Positions 1-10,280 of a stretch of DNA of 64,000 nucleotides are shown here, in pieces. Made by a program: the position numbers and the translations under genes. The stretch's first letter is position 1. The number at the start of each line of letters is the position of its first letter. This stretch comes from Kingdonia uniflora (taxonomy: Eukaryota; Streptophyta; Magnoliopsida; Ranunculales; Circaeasteraceae). The stretch is taken from contig JACGCM010002624.1 in NCBI GenBank assembly GCA_014058105.1, positions 496,001-560,000 on the forward strand, read 5' to 3'. Under the pieces are notes generated by a model, which saw only the letters and a program-made list of their open reading frames with translations, was not told where the DNA came from and did not search any database.

Positions 1-1734
1 CTTGATACACCACCGATTTCGAATGTCCATGGCCAAATCCCCATTATTTTAGGTCGACCTTTCCTAGCTACTTCCAACGCTATAATCAATTGTAGAAATG
101 GAATAATGAACCTAACATTCGGTAACATGACCTTGGAACTAAACATTTTTAATGCCATGAGGCAATATCAGGGTTCTGCTAAAGAGTGTAATATGATAGG
201 CACCATTATCCCAGAACATTCTAGGGATGACCTCTTAGAAGATTGTCTAGAGGACGACATCGTTGGTATTCACGAGTCAATCCTAAAAGATATTTCAGTT
301 GTTCTTGGAAATAGTCCTCCTGCATACACTCCTCCTCATCTGTATACTCCCAATTTTGAGTCACTCCCTATGTCTTCTAACCCCCCCCCCCCCCCAGTTC
401 CTTCTATTGTGTCACCGCCAAAGCTTGATCTTAAAGTACTTCCAAATAATCTAGGATATCGGTTCCTCGGGCCTAACAAAAATCTTCCCATTATCATATC
501 ATCTTCATTGGACTTAGATCAGGAAAATAAACTCATTACCGTCCTAGACACCCACAAAAAAGCAATTGGATGGTTAATAGCAGATATGAAAGGAATAAGT
601 CCATCAGTAGTTATGCATATGATACACTTAGAAGAAGGATCCAAAACATATCGAGAACCACAACGACGTATGAACCCTTCAATGAAGAAGGTAGTAAAGG
701 CGGAGGTTATGAAGCCTCTAGATGCGGGTATTATTTATTCTATCTCTGACAGCTCTTGGGTATGCCCAGTCCAAGTGATACCTAAGAAATTAGGTATTAC
801 TGTCATAAAAAATACAGATAATAAACTAGTACCCACCCGCACTCAGGCAGGATGGCGAGTTTGCATTGATTACCGAAAGCTAAACGGGTCCACTTGAAAA
901 GACCATTTCCCATTACCATTCATGGATCAAATAATAGAATTTTTAGTTGGTCATTCATTTTACTATTTCCTGGATGGTTATTCAAGATACAACCAAATTT
1001 CAGTAGCCCCCGAAGACCAGGATAAAACTTCTTTTACTTGCCCATTTAAAACTTTTGCATATCGTCGCATGCCTTTTGGCCTATACAATGCACCCGCGAC
1101 CTTTCAACGTTGTATGCTAAGTATTTTCTCAGATATGGTAAAAAAGTTCTTAGAGGTCTTCATGGATGACTTTTCCATTTATGGTTCCACATTTGATAAA
1201 TGTCTTCTAAACTTAAAATTGGTCTTGATCCGGTGTAAAGAGAAAAACATAAACCTAAATTGGGAAAAATGCTATTTTATAGTAAATCAAGGAATAGTGC
1301 TCGGTCATTTGATAACATCTAAGGGGATAGAAGTTGATAAAGCGAAAATTGATTTGATTTCTTATCTACCTCCTCTTAAAACCGTGAAGGACGTTCGTGC
1401 ATTCCTCGGGCACGCAGGTTTTTATCGACGATTTATTAGAGACTTTAGCAAAATCTCACGACCTTTATGCAATTTACTTTCTAAAGACATCCATTTTGAT
1501 TTTAACGATAAATGTGACAAGTCTTTTGAAATACTTAAGTCCTCATTGACCACATCACCGATTATCCAACCACCCGATTGGACCTTACCCTTCGAAATTA
1601 TGTGTGATGCTTCAAATTATGTCGTGGGTGCCGTGTTAGGACAACGTTTTGAAAAGGCACATCATGCCATTTGTTATGCGAGTAAAACACTGAATGATGC
1701 TCAAATTAATTATACGGCAACTGAAAAACACTGA
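1..1734 (+). pseudogene. Athila-like protease/reverse transcriptase/RNase H, broken
   Basis: Frame 1 is open from base 1 and enters the window inside the protease. The RT begins around 640. At 895-897 a TGA stands where the family has an arginine codon just after the YRKLN motif, and the same frame resumes at once. The active-site box MDDF lies near 1162-1173, the FLGHAGFYRRFI linker near 1400, and the start of RNase H (FEIMCDASNYVVGAVLGQ) at 1591-1650. The frame ends at 1734 inside a 22-bp repeat that replaces the conserved ELLAVVFA segment. A poly-C run at about 380-396 lies in the spacer before the RT. It encodes no functional enzyme. Confidence 0.88.
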
Positions 1735-1746
1735 ATGATGCTCAAA
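1684..1746 (+). repeat. 22-bp direct repeat marking a deletion scar
   Basis: The 22 bases at 1684-1705 recur exactly at 1725-1746. The first copy encodes the normal SKTLNDAQ of RNase H. The second replaces family sequence and introduces the stop at 1732-1734. This looks like a deletion repaired with locally copied filler. Confidence 0.8.
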
Positions 1747-1889
1747 AGTCATTATGTACTCTGACCATTCAGCCCTTCAATATCTTCTTAATAAAAAGGA
1801 CACTAAACCACATCTTATCCGTTGGATCATTTTACTCCAAGAATTTAACCTCGAAATACATGATAAAAAGGGAAAGAAAATATTATTGC

Positions 1890-3084
1890 CGATCATTTGT
1901 CGCGTTTGATAGTTGGCCACATTAACGAAGACCTTACTATTTTTGAGCATTTTCCTGATAAACAGTTAATGAATATTAATAGGGAACCCTGATTTGCCGA
2001 TATTGCAAATTACTTAGCGGCATGGTACATACCACCAGATTTGAGAGAACAAGATAAAAAGAGATTTGAAACAATCTCTAGACGATTTATCTGAGAGGAT
2101 CCCTATTAATTTAAAGTTGGCGCTGACCTAGTGATTCATCGTTGTGTCCATGAAAATGACATTTCAAAATTTTTATAAAGTCTTCATGATGATGGTGGTC
2201 ATTTTGAGCCCCGTAAAACGACTAATAAAGTATTTTAATGTGGTTTTTATTGGCTTACTTTATTTAAGGACACTTACGACTATTGTTCACAATGTGACCA
2301 TTGCGACCGTTGTCAAAGGGTTGGCAACATGGCTCATCGGAATGAAATGTCTCTTAACAACATTTTAGAGGTTAAATTTTTTGATGTCAGAGGCATTGAC
2401 TTTATGGGCCCATTTTCGGTATCTAATAGTTATTTGTGGATTTTAGTAGGAGTTGACTATGTTTCTAAATGGGTGGAAGCTGTACCATGTCGGACAAATG
2501 ATCACGCTGTCGTAATTAACTTTTTAAACGATAATATTTTAGTGCGATTTAGTACACCTCGTGCAATTATAAGTGACGGTGGAACTCATTTTTGTAATCG
2601 TTATTTTAAAAGTCTTATGTACAAATAGGGTATTACTCATAATGTTGCCACCCTATATCATCCACATACAAGTGGGCAAGTAGAGGTTTCAAATCGGAAA
2701 ATTAAAAGAATTTTAGAGAAAACTGTCCGACCAGATCTTAATGATGTTCTTTGGGCCTATCGAACTGCTTATAAAACCCCAATTGGAATGTCACCTTATA
2801 GATGTATTTTTGGCAAAACTTGTCACTTGCCTGTAGAATTAGAACATAAAACTTACTGGGCAATTAAGATATTTAATTTTCAAATAGACACAGCAGGACT
2901 TCATCGAAAACTTCAACTAAGTGAGTTAGAAGAAATAAGACAAGAGGCGTATGATAATGTTAAAATATATAAGGATTGGACCAAACTATATCATGATAAA
3001 CATATAGTCCGAAAAAACTTTACACTAGGACAAAAAGTCCTATTGTTTAACTCAAAGCTGCGCCTTTTTCCTAAAAAATGTTGA
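1890..3084 (+). pseudogene. Athila-like RNase H end and integrase, broken
   Basis: After a degenerate RNase H tail (MYSDHSAL, then a frameshifted [13 protein letters not shown] stretch near 1890), the integrase zinc-binding HHCC module can be traced across frames at 2190-2320 (HDDGGHF and CSQCDHCDRCQ). The catalytic core runs from about 2380: GIDFMGPF, then IISDGGTHFCN (second Asp), then a TAG at 2626-2628, then [13 protein letters not shown] with the Glu. The chromodomain-free tail continues to 3084. At least two frameshifts and two stops make it inactive. Confidence 0.85.
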
Positions 3085-3150
3085 TTCTGATATGCTTACA
3101 GTGTTTTGTTGATTCTGATATGCTTACAGAGTTTTGTTGATTCTGATATG
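3079..3150 (+). repeat. 28-bp unit repeated about 2.6 times at a transposon junction
   Basis: Units start at 3079, 3107 and 3135 (each begins TGTTGATTCTGATATG). In the related copia element at 24912 the same sequence occurs once. The triplication sits exactly where Athila sequence meets copia sequence. Confidence 0.85.
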
Positions 3151-3618
3151 GCGGGTAACATGGATAGGCGGAAGAGCACTAGTGGCTTCATTCTTACATT
3201 GGGAAGCGGTGCGGTTACATGGGTTTCTAGGCTACAGAAGATTGTAACTTTGTCTACGATGGAGGCGGAATATGTTGCAGCTACAGAAGCGTGCAAAGAT
3301 ATGGTTTGGCTCAAAGGGTTAATGAAAGAGCTTAGTAGAGAATAATTCTCCTCTAAGTTGTATAGTGATAGTCAAAGCGCTACACTTAGCGAAGAATTCA
3401 GCTTTTCACTCTAGGACCAAACACATTAATATTCGGTATCACTATATTCGCACGCTCCTCGAAGACGGTGTGTTGAATCTTGTGAAGATTCGCACTTATA
3501 TGAATCCGGCCAATATGTATAACTTTTGTGGGGCTTCAAGATTAAAGGTCCGGGTAGTGCGAGAAATCCATTGAGAGATCTGGAGATGGGTTACGGGATT
3601 CGATTTCAAGTGGGAGAT
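3107..3618 (+). pseudogene. Tnt1/Tork-like copia RNase H, 3' fragment (copy of element C)
   Basis: This matches the last part of pol of the copia element at 24918-25438. The RNase H pieces VDSDMAG, KSTSGF and MEAEYVAATEACKDMVW can be read at 3109-3345. A stop at 3343-3345 and a one-base frameshift near 3380 break the rest, including the SRTKHINIRYHYIR motif. It is followed directly by the purine-rich stretch and the LTR. It is the left edge of duplicated block 1, and everything upstream of RNase H is missing. Confidence 0.88.
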
Positions 3619-4224
3619 TGTTGGGTATGAACTTGAATTGAAGAAATTGTCAAAGTTTGGAAATTGTCAAAGTCGTTCGAACGAGATTCAAGTCGTTCGA
3701 ACGAACTCGTGTACTCTCTGGAATTTTGCCCAAGAGTTAATCTCGCTCGAACAAGCTTGGATGTCGTTCGAACGAGATATTATGTTTCTAGGGTTAGAGA
3801 CCAACTATCGCAAAGTCGTTCGAACGAACTTGGAGTCGTTCGAACGAGCTTCACGTAGGTTTGCCTTAGATGTTAGAGTTATGCCTCGAGATCTGTACTA
3901 CTTGTATTTTTTGTCATCTAGTATATAAAGATGACTTAGGTTATTATGTTAACCTAATCTTTTGGTGAGTATAACCTTAGAGAGGCTAGGGTTTGAAGAG
4001 ACTCCATTAAAGCTTGAGAAGCTTGAGAGATCATTGTAACCTGTCTGATATTATAGTAAATTGTTCGTGGGGAGTGGTTTTTCATCCGCAAGGGTTTTCC
4101 ACTTCCCTCCTCTGGGAAAATTCTTCGTGTCATTTATTGTTCTTTGTTGATTTACTACTAGGTTGGCGATTTCTGAGTATCGTTCTTGTAAGGGAAGAGA
4201 GACTAACAACCTCGATTCTTAGCA
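3619..4224 (+). repeat. LTR of Tnt1/Tork-like copia element (3' LTR, block 1)
   Basis: It starts TGTTGGGTATG after the purine tract and ends near ..TTAGCA. The next five bases are TAGGT (4225-4229), the same target duplication that flanks element C at 20844 and 25996. The LTR contains five exact copies of the palindrome TCGTTCGAACGA between about 3670 and 3850. It is homologous to LTRs at 20849, 25439 and (minus) 18781. Confidence 0.88.
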
Positions 4225-5315
4225 TAGGTAACCGAACTAAATCCTAAATTCGATTTACTAAAAATGACTGTATCTCATCATTTATAGCAAGCTCCCACTT
4301 GTTCTTGGCTTCCATATCTATAGCATATTTGCAACTTTTAGGCTCACCATCATCCGTAAGTAACAAGTGATGTAGGGAGTTAACGTACCTAGCCGGAGAT
4401 TTTGCATTTCTCGGCTCCTTTCGAAGTGTTATTAGAATGTCTAGATCATTAGGTTCCTCGTTTTGATCCGGTGCATCGGACTCAACCACGACTTCGTCAT
4501 CAACCTCTCGGGAGGGTTCAAATTTAATGTCGACACTTTCCGCTGCTTCACTTCGATTCCTTTCCAGAGGTACTTTGAAGTCTTTATACAAAAATTCCTC
4601 ATTGAATGTAACATTACGGCTCCGGGTGACTTTCCAATTCTTCGAATCCCAAAATCTATGCCCAAACTCATCACCACCATATCTAATGAATATACACTTC
4701 GTTGACTTTGCATCTAACTTTGTCCTTGTATCTGAATTATCAAGCGCATATGTGGTACAACCGAAAATACGCAAATGAGAAAGGTTTACCTCTTTATTGA
4801 TCCATGCTTCTTCTGGAAGTCTAAAGTCGTTGAAGTCCCTCTGTTAATCAATCCAGTGTTGAGTCTCATACTCCACGCTCTTTCATTTATAATTCGGTTC
4901 ATGCGTTCTACAACACCATTTTGTTGTGGTGTTCTAGGAATAGTCTTCTGTCGTCTAATCCCGTTTGATGCACAAAAATCTTTAAACTCGTCACTACAAT
5001 ATTCGCCCCCGTTATCCGACCTAAGACACTTCAATTTCAAGCTGGTTTCATTTTCAACTAGAGCCCTCCACTTCTTGAATTTATCGAACACATCTGATTT
5101 GTTCTTCACAAAGTAGACCCACAGTTTACGAGTAACATCATCGATAAAAGTAACGTAATAATGAGAACCACTAAGAGAAGACACCTTGGTTGGTCCCCAA
5201 ACATCTGTATGAACAAGATTCAATTTTTCACGTTTTCTTAATCTTCCATTTATTTTGAAACTAACCTTCTTCTGCTTTGCAAGAACACACTCTTCACAAA
5301 ACTTAAGATCAACCT
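4225..5315 (-). pseudogene. Tnt1/Tork-like copia pol fragment (element D, block 1 copy)
   Basis: Read on the minus strand, integrase comes first: [27 protein letters not shown], then SDNGGEYCSDEF and PQQNGVVERMNRIINE at 5346-4850. The C-terminal integrase region and the start of the RT (EAKNKWELAINDEIQSF) follow to 4244. Stops and a roughly 100-bp deletion near 4800-4860 break it. It equals 25996-27135 and represents the 5' half of an older minus-strand element that was cut by the plus-strand element whose LTR lies just to the left. Confidence 0.85.
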
Positions 5316-5361
5316 CAAGTGGAAGAGATAAATGAATACAACTCAAGTGGGAGATATCCAG

Positions 5362-5483
5362 TTCTTGAATTTTGGAATTTCAAGGAAGGAAGGAAAGCTT
5401 GCCTGAAAGAAGTTATCGAGCATGTGTTGAAGCAATTGAAGTCTCTTAAGTTTGCCCGTAAAGCTCTTAAGCGCAGAGGATGA
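5362..5483 (+). pseudogene. Orphan 3'-terminal coding exon, block 1 copy
   Basis: A possible splice acceptor (ATATCCAG) precedes an open frame that reads [16 protein letters not shown], then a lysine-rich helix-like tail ending KALKRRG and a TGA. The same exon, with the same flanks, occurs at 27178-27299, and a decayed one at 40821-40900. I do not recognise the parent gene. The upstream part of the gene is missing because truncated element D abuts it. It is tail-to-tail with NRT2. Near-identity to the block 2 copy reflects the segmental duplication, not necessarily selection. Confidence 0.5.
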
Positions 5484-6470
5484 AAAACAAGGTCAGCGTT
5501 CTAGTCCTCAAGAAATACTTTGATTAAGAATTCCTGATTATTTCCTGCCAACTATGAGTTTCTTTAGAGGAACTTTTCATAGTACCTTCCTCCGCCTTTG
5601 CCTATATAGTAGATTTGTATGGTGTTATCATGTCATCTATAAATTCAAGTGTCTAATTCATTGATATATCCCTTTGAAGTCTTTGAACTAAAGAAAATAG
5701 AAAGGTAGTGTTTTAAGAAAAAAATGAAATTACCGTCTGTCTCGAGTCCTTGATTTCTTTTTATTATCATTTCCTAGTTGTGCTAGGATGAATATCCTTA
5801 TATTTATCTTAGTATCTTACCATTTAAAGTCAAGACTGTCACAGAGGTTTTGCACTCTTTGCACTTTTAGTATCTCGAGTCTTTGCACTCTTGATAACAT
5901 TCTTTGTTTTTGCCACAATAGTAACTGATAGCTGAAATGTACCTTGTGCAGATTAACCCGCTACACTTCTACCGGGGAGAAATTGTGAAGCTAACCATAC
6001 CTGACATGATAGCCAGCTTGTTCGTGACATTCCACCTCCATATTTATTTTGTTACCACATACAACTAGTGGTCCTTTTTGTTAATAAAAAATGTACCTCT
6101 TAATCGTGCTTACTGTACATGCATATATTTTGTACCAGATATGTTAAATATTTCAATGAAAGATGCCTCTAAGGTTTTTGTTATCTAATGTGGTGTGTAC
6201 TCTAATGTGGGCTTAGTTCTTAGTGTACTCTTGACTAATTCGATACGATGGATACATAAACCAGTCACACTGTCTATTGTACAAGAAAGACTGGTTAGAT
6301 AATTAGCGGCTCTTAGTGCAAAACTTATCTTGGGTTATATTTATGAAAACGAGAACTTTCTATTAATTTTTGCCTATGAATGATATGGAAACTTACAAAA
6401 TGTGGCAATTTCTAGCATACTTGAAGGCCATTCAGGTATCTATTAATTTTTACCTCTATGTTTCACTCCT
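5484..6470. other. Shared 3' flank of NRT2, with one exon-like island
   Basis: This non-coding sequence lies between the orphan exon and the NRT2 stop codon and is repeated at 27300-28458 and, in part, at 38765-39364. Relative to those copies it lacks about 180 bp near 6175. An exon-like island lies at 5952-6068: it is preceded by a good acceptor (TTGTGCAG), reads INPLHFYRGEIVKLTIPDM, and runs to a TAG. I cannot assign it to a family. Confidence 0.5.
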
Positions 6471-8224
6471 CTACACATGTGTAGGAGTAGATGTAGGTAG
6501 TGTTGACACAGAAGAAACTCGCCTTCCTCGCTCAGACCGACTGTTTTCAGCAAACTTGATACTATTTTGGTGCAACCCCATTTGTTTCTCGTCATTGTTC
6601 CACTCTGACCCGTAATAGTACTCTTCATTACCTTTCATCACGTCCTTAGTAGGGGGGAGGAACATGCTTCCCCACTGAGGGAAATGCACCAATGTCACAG
6701 GAAGAGTACACGCTACTATCATAACCCCCATGAGACTAATCCCTGTAGAAGTGGAGTAGCTCGAGCTTGTAAAAAATAATAATTGTGTAAGTCCCGCCCC
6801 AAAGTTTCCCCCCGCACCGATTAGTCCTGATATTATGCCCAATGACCGTCTAGAAATAAATGGGGTAACACCAAATGTTGCCCCACAAGCGGCTTGTGCA
6901 CAACACGAAAAAAGGATCATGGCCAATATTGAAATTGGAAGTGATATAGCGCGACCCAGGCAAATGCAGAAAACTCCTCCTAGACTTTGAAGGATCCAAA
7001 GGTTCCATAAACGAGCTCGCATTCCAAAACGACGTGCACCAAAGTCTGACATAAAACCTCCAAAGGGACGTGCGACAATGTTGGCCATACCAAATGTGGC
7101 AGCGATAACACCAGCCGTGTGGAGCTTCAAATCAAACCTGTCAAATTTGGAAAGATTTGTTAGACTTTCTCTCAAATCATTTTTTTTTTTCCGTCTTTCT
7201 ACAAATAAAAGAAAGCAAAACTGCATACTTGTCAAAGAAGTATTCAGCAATGACGTTATCGGTGGTGAGCTCTACGCCCATTGAGTAGCCGTATAGAAGC
7301 ACAAAGATCCATGTTCTGTAGTTGGTAATCGCATACCATAGCACCTAATCGAGAAAGAAAATCATCTGTTTAATAAAAATACAAATAGAATTAGTTTTTT
7401 CGAGTTCAACTGACCTTAGAGAATTTGTCTTTGGCAACATCTCCCTTCTTCTGAAGGCTACTAAGGTTTCCATCTGGCAAATCTTGACCCAGCGTGAGCA
7501 CCAGAATCCCGGTAATTATATGAAGGCAACCGGGGATGAAAAATGCAATCCGCCAGGCAATAAACGGGGTTGCACCGGCTTTTTTGATAATCTCGAAAAG
7601 AAGAGGCATGATAAGTTGAGTTGCCCCACCACCCATATTTCCCCAACCTGCAGCGGTACCATTTACTAGTCCGATAATATTTCCATTGAACATGGTACTC
7701 ATCCAATATTGGCACGAAACAAATGTCGCTAGAGAAAACCCAATCATGAAACGAACGGCTACATATCCCTCAGCCGAAGACACAAGTGACATACAAAACA
7801 CGGTTGGAGCTGAAAGCATCATCAAGAAAGCACACCCATACCGCGGTCCAAGTAAATCACACACAGCGCCCATTACAAGCCTAGATAAAATACTCCCGGA
7901 GACCGACGCAATCCCAGCATTCCCAATATCTCCCTTGGTCAGGTTTAAATTGTCACGAATAATAGGAACCAACGGAGCAGCCGCGAACGTGGATACAAAA
8001 CAAGTGAAGAACGATATCCAGGAGAGGTGGAAGGTTCTCATATGTGGGTTAGCCAAGGAGAATAGCTTAAAGACCTTCGCCTTATGCTCAGAATCGACAG
8101 GCAAGTCGAACTTAGCCGTTGTGTCAGTCGGGACTCTTGGGGAAGCAACCGAGAAGGCAAAGGATTGTTCTCTGCCTGTCACTCCATGCATGGAGCTTCC
8201 TGGGGATCCCTCTACTTCAGACAT
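6471..8224 (-). CDS. NRT2: High-affinity nitrate transporter, NRT2 family (copy 1)
   Basis: This is a plasma-membrane nitrate/H+ symporter of the NNP branch of the major facilitator superfamily. NRT2 proteins of this type normally work with the partner NAR2/NRT3 in root high-affinity uptake. Exons on the minus strand are 8224-7415, 7344-7229 and 7137-6471; all introns are GT-AG and the phases agree (810+116+667 nt, 530 aa, the length usual for NRT2.1). I start at the MSEVEG methionine, which fits the family, not the in-frame methionine five codons upstream. Seen in the protein: the conserved N-terminus [16 protein letters not shown], the MFS loop near 119-130 ([12 protein letters not shown]), and two nitrate-signature motifs, [10 protein letters not shown] (191-200) and GAGGNFGAG (416-424). 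A long hydrophilic C-tail ends in serine/threonine-rich residues. No stops or frameshifts are present. Ten residues differ from copy 2, including C368 (W in copy 2). Confidence 0.96.
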
Positions 8225-8308
8225 TTTCTCCAAAACCAAATGCTAAATGCTAGAGATAGATAAAGAAGAGTAGAAGGTGGTGTTGATGTTCTTGGAGATA
8301 CTGAGATG

Positions 8309-8317
8309 TATTTATAG
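8309..8317 (-). promoter_or_regulatory. TATA box of NRT2 copy 1
   Basis: CTATAAATA on the minus strand lies 85 bp upstream of the start codon. The same box is present at 30343-30351 in copy 2. Confidence 0.7.
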
Positions 8318-8390
8318 TACTAGCATCAGTTGACATTTTTTATAAAAGCCACTGGAGATTCCCAATGGTTTATATATTTATATATTTGAT

Positions 8391-8742
8391 ATTTGATATT
8401 TGAGTACATTCCTGGCGCCACATCTCTTAGTTGAACACGGGAGAACCTCCTGTATATCCCCAAAGGATATAGGACAAGTAATTAAACCAACATAAACCTA
8501 GTATTTTTTGTTAGCCTTATTTTCGCATTAGCGCATACCATGATTGTTTGATGGAGGTGTAAATCATTTTTATACATCCCTCTTTAACCTTTCGTGTGTT
8601 TCGAACGTTTTTCTCATATTAATTAACAAGAAAATATAATTCCTAGTGTTGAGTTTGGGGCAGATGATGAAGAAATATTTGTTCTAATATCTCACATATT
8701 AGAACTTGAGAATTTATATAAACGCTTCCTTATCTTATCATG
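8391..8742. repeat. 350-bp direct repeat, first copy (LTR-like, TGATA...TATCA)
   Basis: This repeats at about 9191-9484 plus 13174-13245 (the second copy is split by the hAT). It begins with reiterated TGATATT and ends CTTATCA, so the ends are inverted TGATA/TATCA as in an LTR. I see no tRNA primer site or clear purine tract beside it, so an LTR pair is only one reading and a local duplication is another. Block 2 has only one copy (from about 30418). Confidence 0.65.
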
Positions 8743-8798
8743 TTTATCTTGTATACGCACTCTTAATACTTATAAATGCTTATTATACTTCAGATATA

Positions 8799-8835
8799 CT
8801 AGCAGTCGGGCACACGCTATCGCGTGTGCCTACAA
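8799..8835 (-). mobile_element. Helitron-like 3' terminus (hairpin + CTAG)
   Basis: On the minus strand a perfect-stem hairpin (arms GGCACACGC and GCGTGTGCC, 8809-8830) is followed after a few bases by CTAG at 8802-8799 and then a T. This is the standard Helitron 3' end. The element would extend to the right; I could not fix its 5' TC end, and no helicase gene is present. Confidence 0.5.
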
Positions 8836-9190
8836 TTATTTGTAAAATTCTGACCTATGTTTTCAAATAGTTTAATATTTCAGGCGTTATACAAAATGTT
8901 AATAATAGAGTTGATATCTCAAGCATCGATCAAACGTTTAACATGAATTAACTTCGATTCAAGGTAGAATGGAGTATGGCATTATGCGTAATATCATTTG
9001 TTGCAAGTCTGGGGTTTGATTTATTATTTCCTGTCTTCAATATTAGGAAAACGGAAAAACAAGTCTTCAAGTTATACTTGCATGAATCTTTACAGGGCGC
9101 TTGATCATAGTATTTTAACACATCATTGCATGATAAGCTTTGTCTGAGACTTGAAGGAATGCAGAAACTGATTCTTTGCCTATATATATT
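8836..9190. other. Interior between the direct repeats; no gene seen
   Basis: AT-rich sequence between the two 350-bp repeats, present upstream of NRT2 copy 1 only. It may be the body of a small non-autonomous Helitron. No convincing reading frame is present. Confidence 0.4.
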
Positions 9191-10280
9191 TGATATTTGA
9201 TATTTGATATTTGATATTTGAGTATATTCCTGGCGCCACATCTCTTAGTTGAACACGGGAGAACCTCCTGTATATCCCCAAAGGATATAGGACAAGTAAT
9301 TAAACCAACATAAACCTAGTTTTTTTTGTTAGCCTTATTTTCGCATTAGCGCATACCATGATTGTTTGATGGAGGTGTAAATCATTTTTATACATCCCTC
9401 TTTAACCTTTCGTGTGTTTCGAACGTTTTTCTCATATTAATTAACAAGAAAATATAATTCCTAGTGTTGAGTTTGGGGCAGATGCAAGGCCGGCCCTTGG
9501 GGTGTGCAAGGTGTGCGACGGCACAGGGCCCAAGAAAAAAAATTGCTTCAGCCCTAAAAAAAATTATATAAAGCCTGCCCAAGTGCCCAGCCCAATTTCG
9601 ATTTGCTAATTGGGCCAACTAAAAACCAGCCCAACACAACAGCCTCAAGCCCCCAACTACTTAAACTACTAGTCTTTCCTATCACACTCTCTCTCATTTT
9701 CTTTCCAATCACTCTCAGACTCTCTGTTTCTGTCTCTCTTATTTTAGAAGAAAAAAAAAATTCCTTCATTTCTCTTCTTTCCATACTCGGCAACGACAAT
9801 AACGGCTAGTTCTTGGTTAATTAGTTTAATCAATGGTTTTGTTTACTCATTACTCAATAATCAATTGCTCTCTCTCTCTCTCTCGGTTTGGAGGTCTCGG
9901 GTCTCCGATTGTGCGCTTCTAAGTTCTAACTTCCAAAATCAAGGGTTCAACTTCATTGTTTCTAAAATTTGAAGGTTTTTCAAGAATTCAATCAAGAATA
10001 AAGTCAAGAGACAAGATCACAAGAATTATACTTTGCTCTCCTGACTCCTGAGTCCTGACTGCCCTCAATCCTCAATTCATAATTGCTCTCTCTCTCTCTG
10101 GTGATTTCTATCTATTAACTATTATTATTTGCTAATTTGTTATTCTATTAATTTATTTACTTGATTTAGTATTTAATTTCTAGATTTTACCATAACATGC
10201 CTCCTAAACAATTAAGCGGAAATGATAAGAAATAAAGAAAGAGAATAGACGCTAAATTCATACAAAGTCAACAAGGAGCG

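Larger units (their letters stand above)
1..3078 (+). mobile_element. Ty3/gypsy retrotransposon, Athila-like, internal pol region, truncated
   Basis: The domain order protease tail, reverse transcriptase, RNase H, integrase on the plus strand is the Ty3/gypsy order. Motifs such as FGNMTLELNIF at the end of the protease, RRMPFGLYNAPATFQRC and VFMDDFSIYG in the RT are typical of the plant Athila/Tat branch. The left end runs off the window and no LTR is visible. The right end stops abruptly after the integrase, where a copia fragment begins at 3079. There are several in-frame stops and a 20-codon replacement in RNase H, so the copy is dead. Confidence 0.88.

Noticed and set aside
6370..6615. 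81-codon plus-strand frame (also at 28358-28603)
   Set aside because: Overlaps the NRT2 3' exon on the other strand and has no domain.
8225..8239. Upstream in-frame ATG of NRT2 (MVLEK)
   Set aside because: NRT2 proteins start with M-x-x-(V/I)-E-G-S-P-G-S; the downstream ATG fits. The upstream one is possible but unsupported.
7686..8246. 186-codon plus-strand frame, repeated at 29720-30280
   Set aside because: Antisense shadow of NRT2 exon 1; conserved only because the sense strand is.
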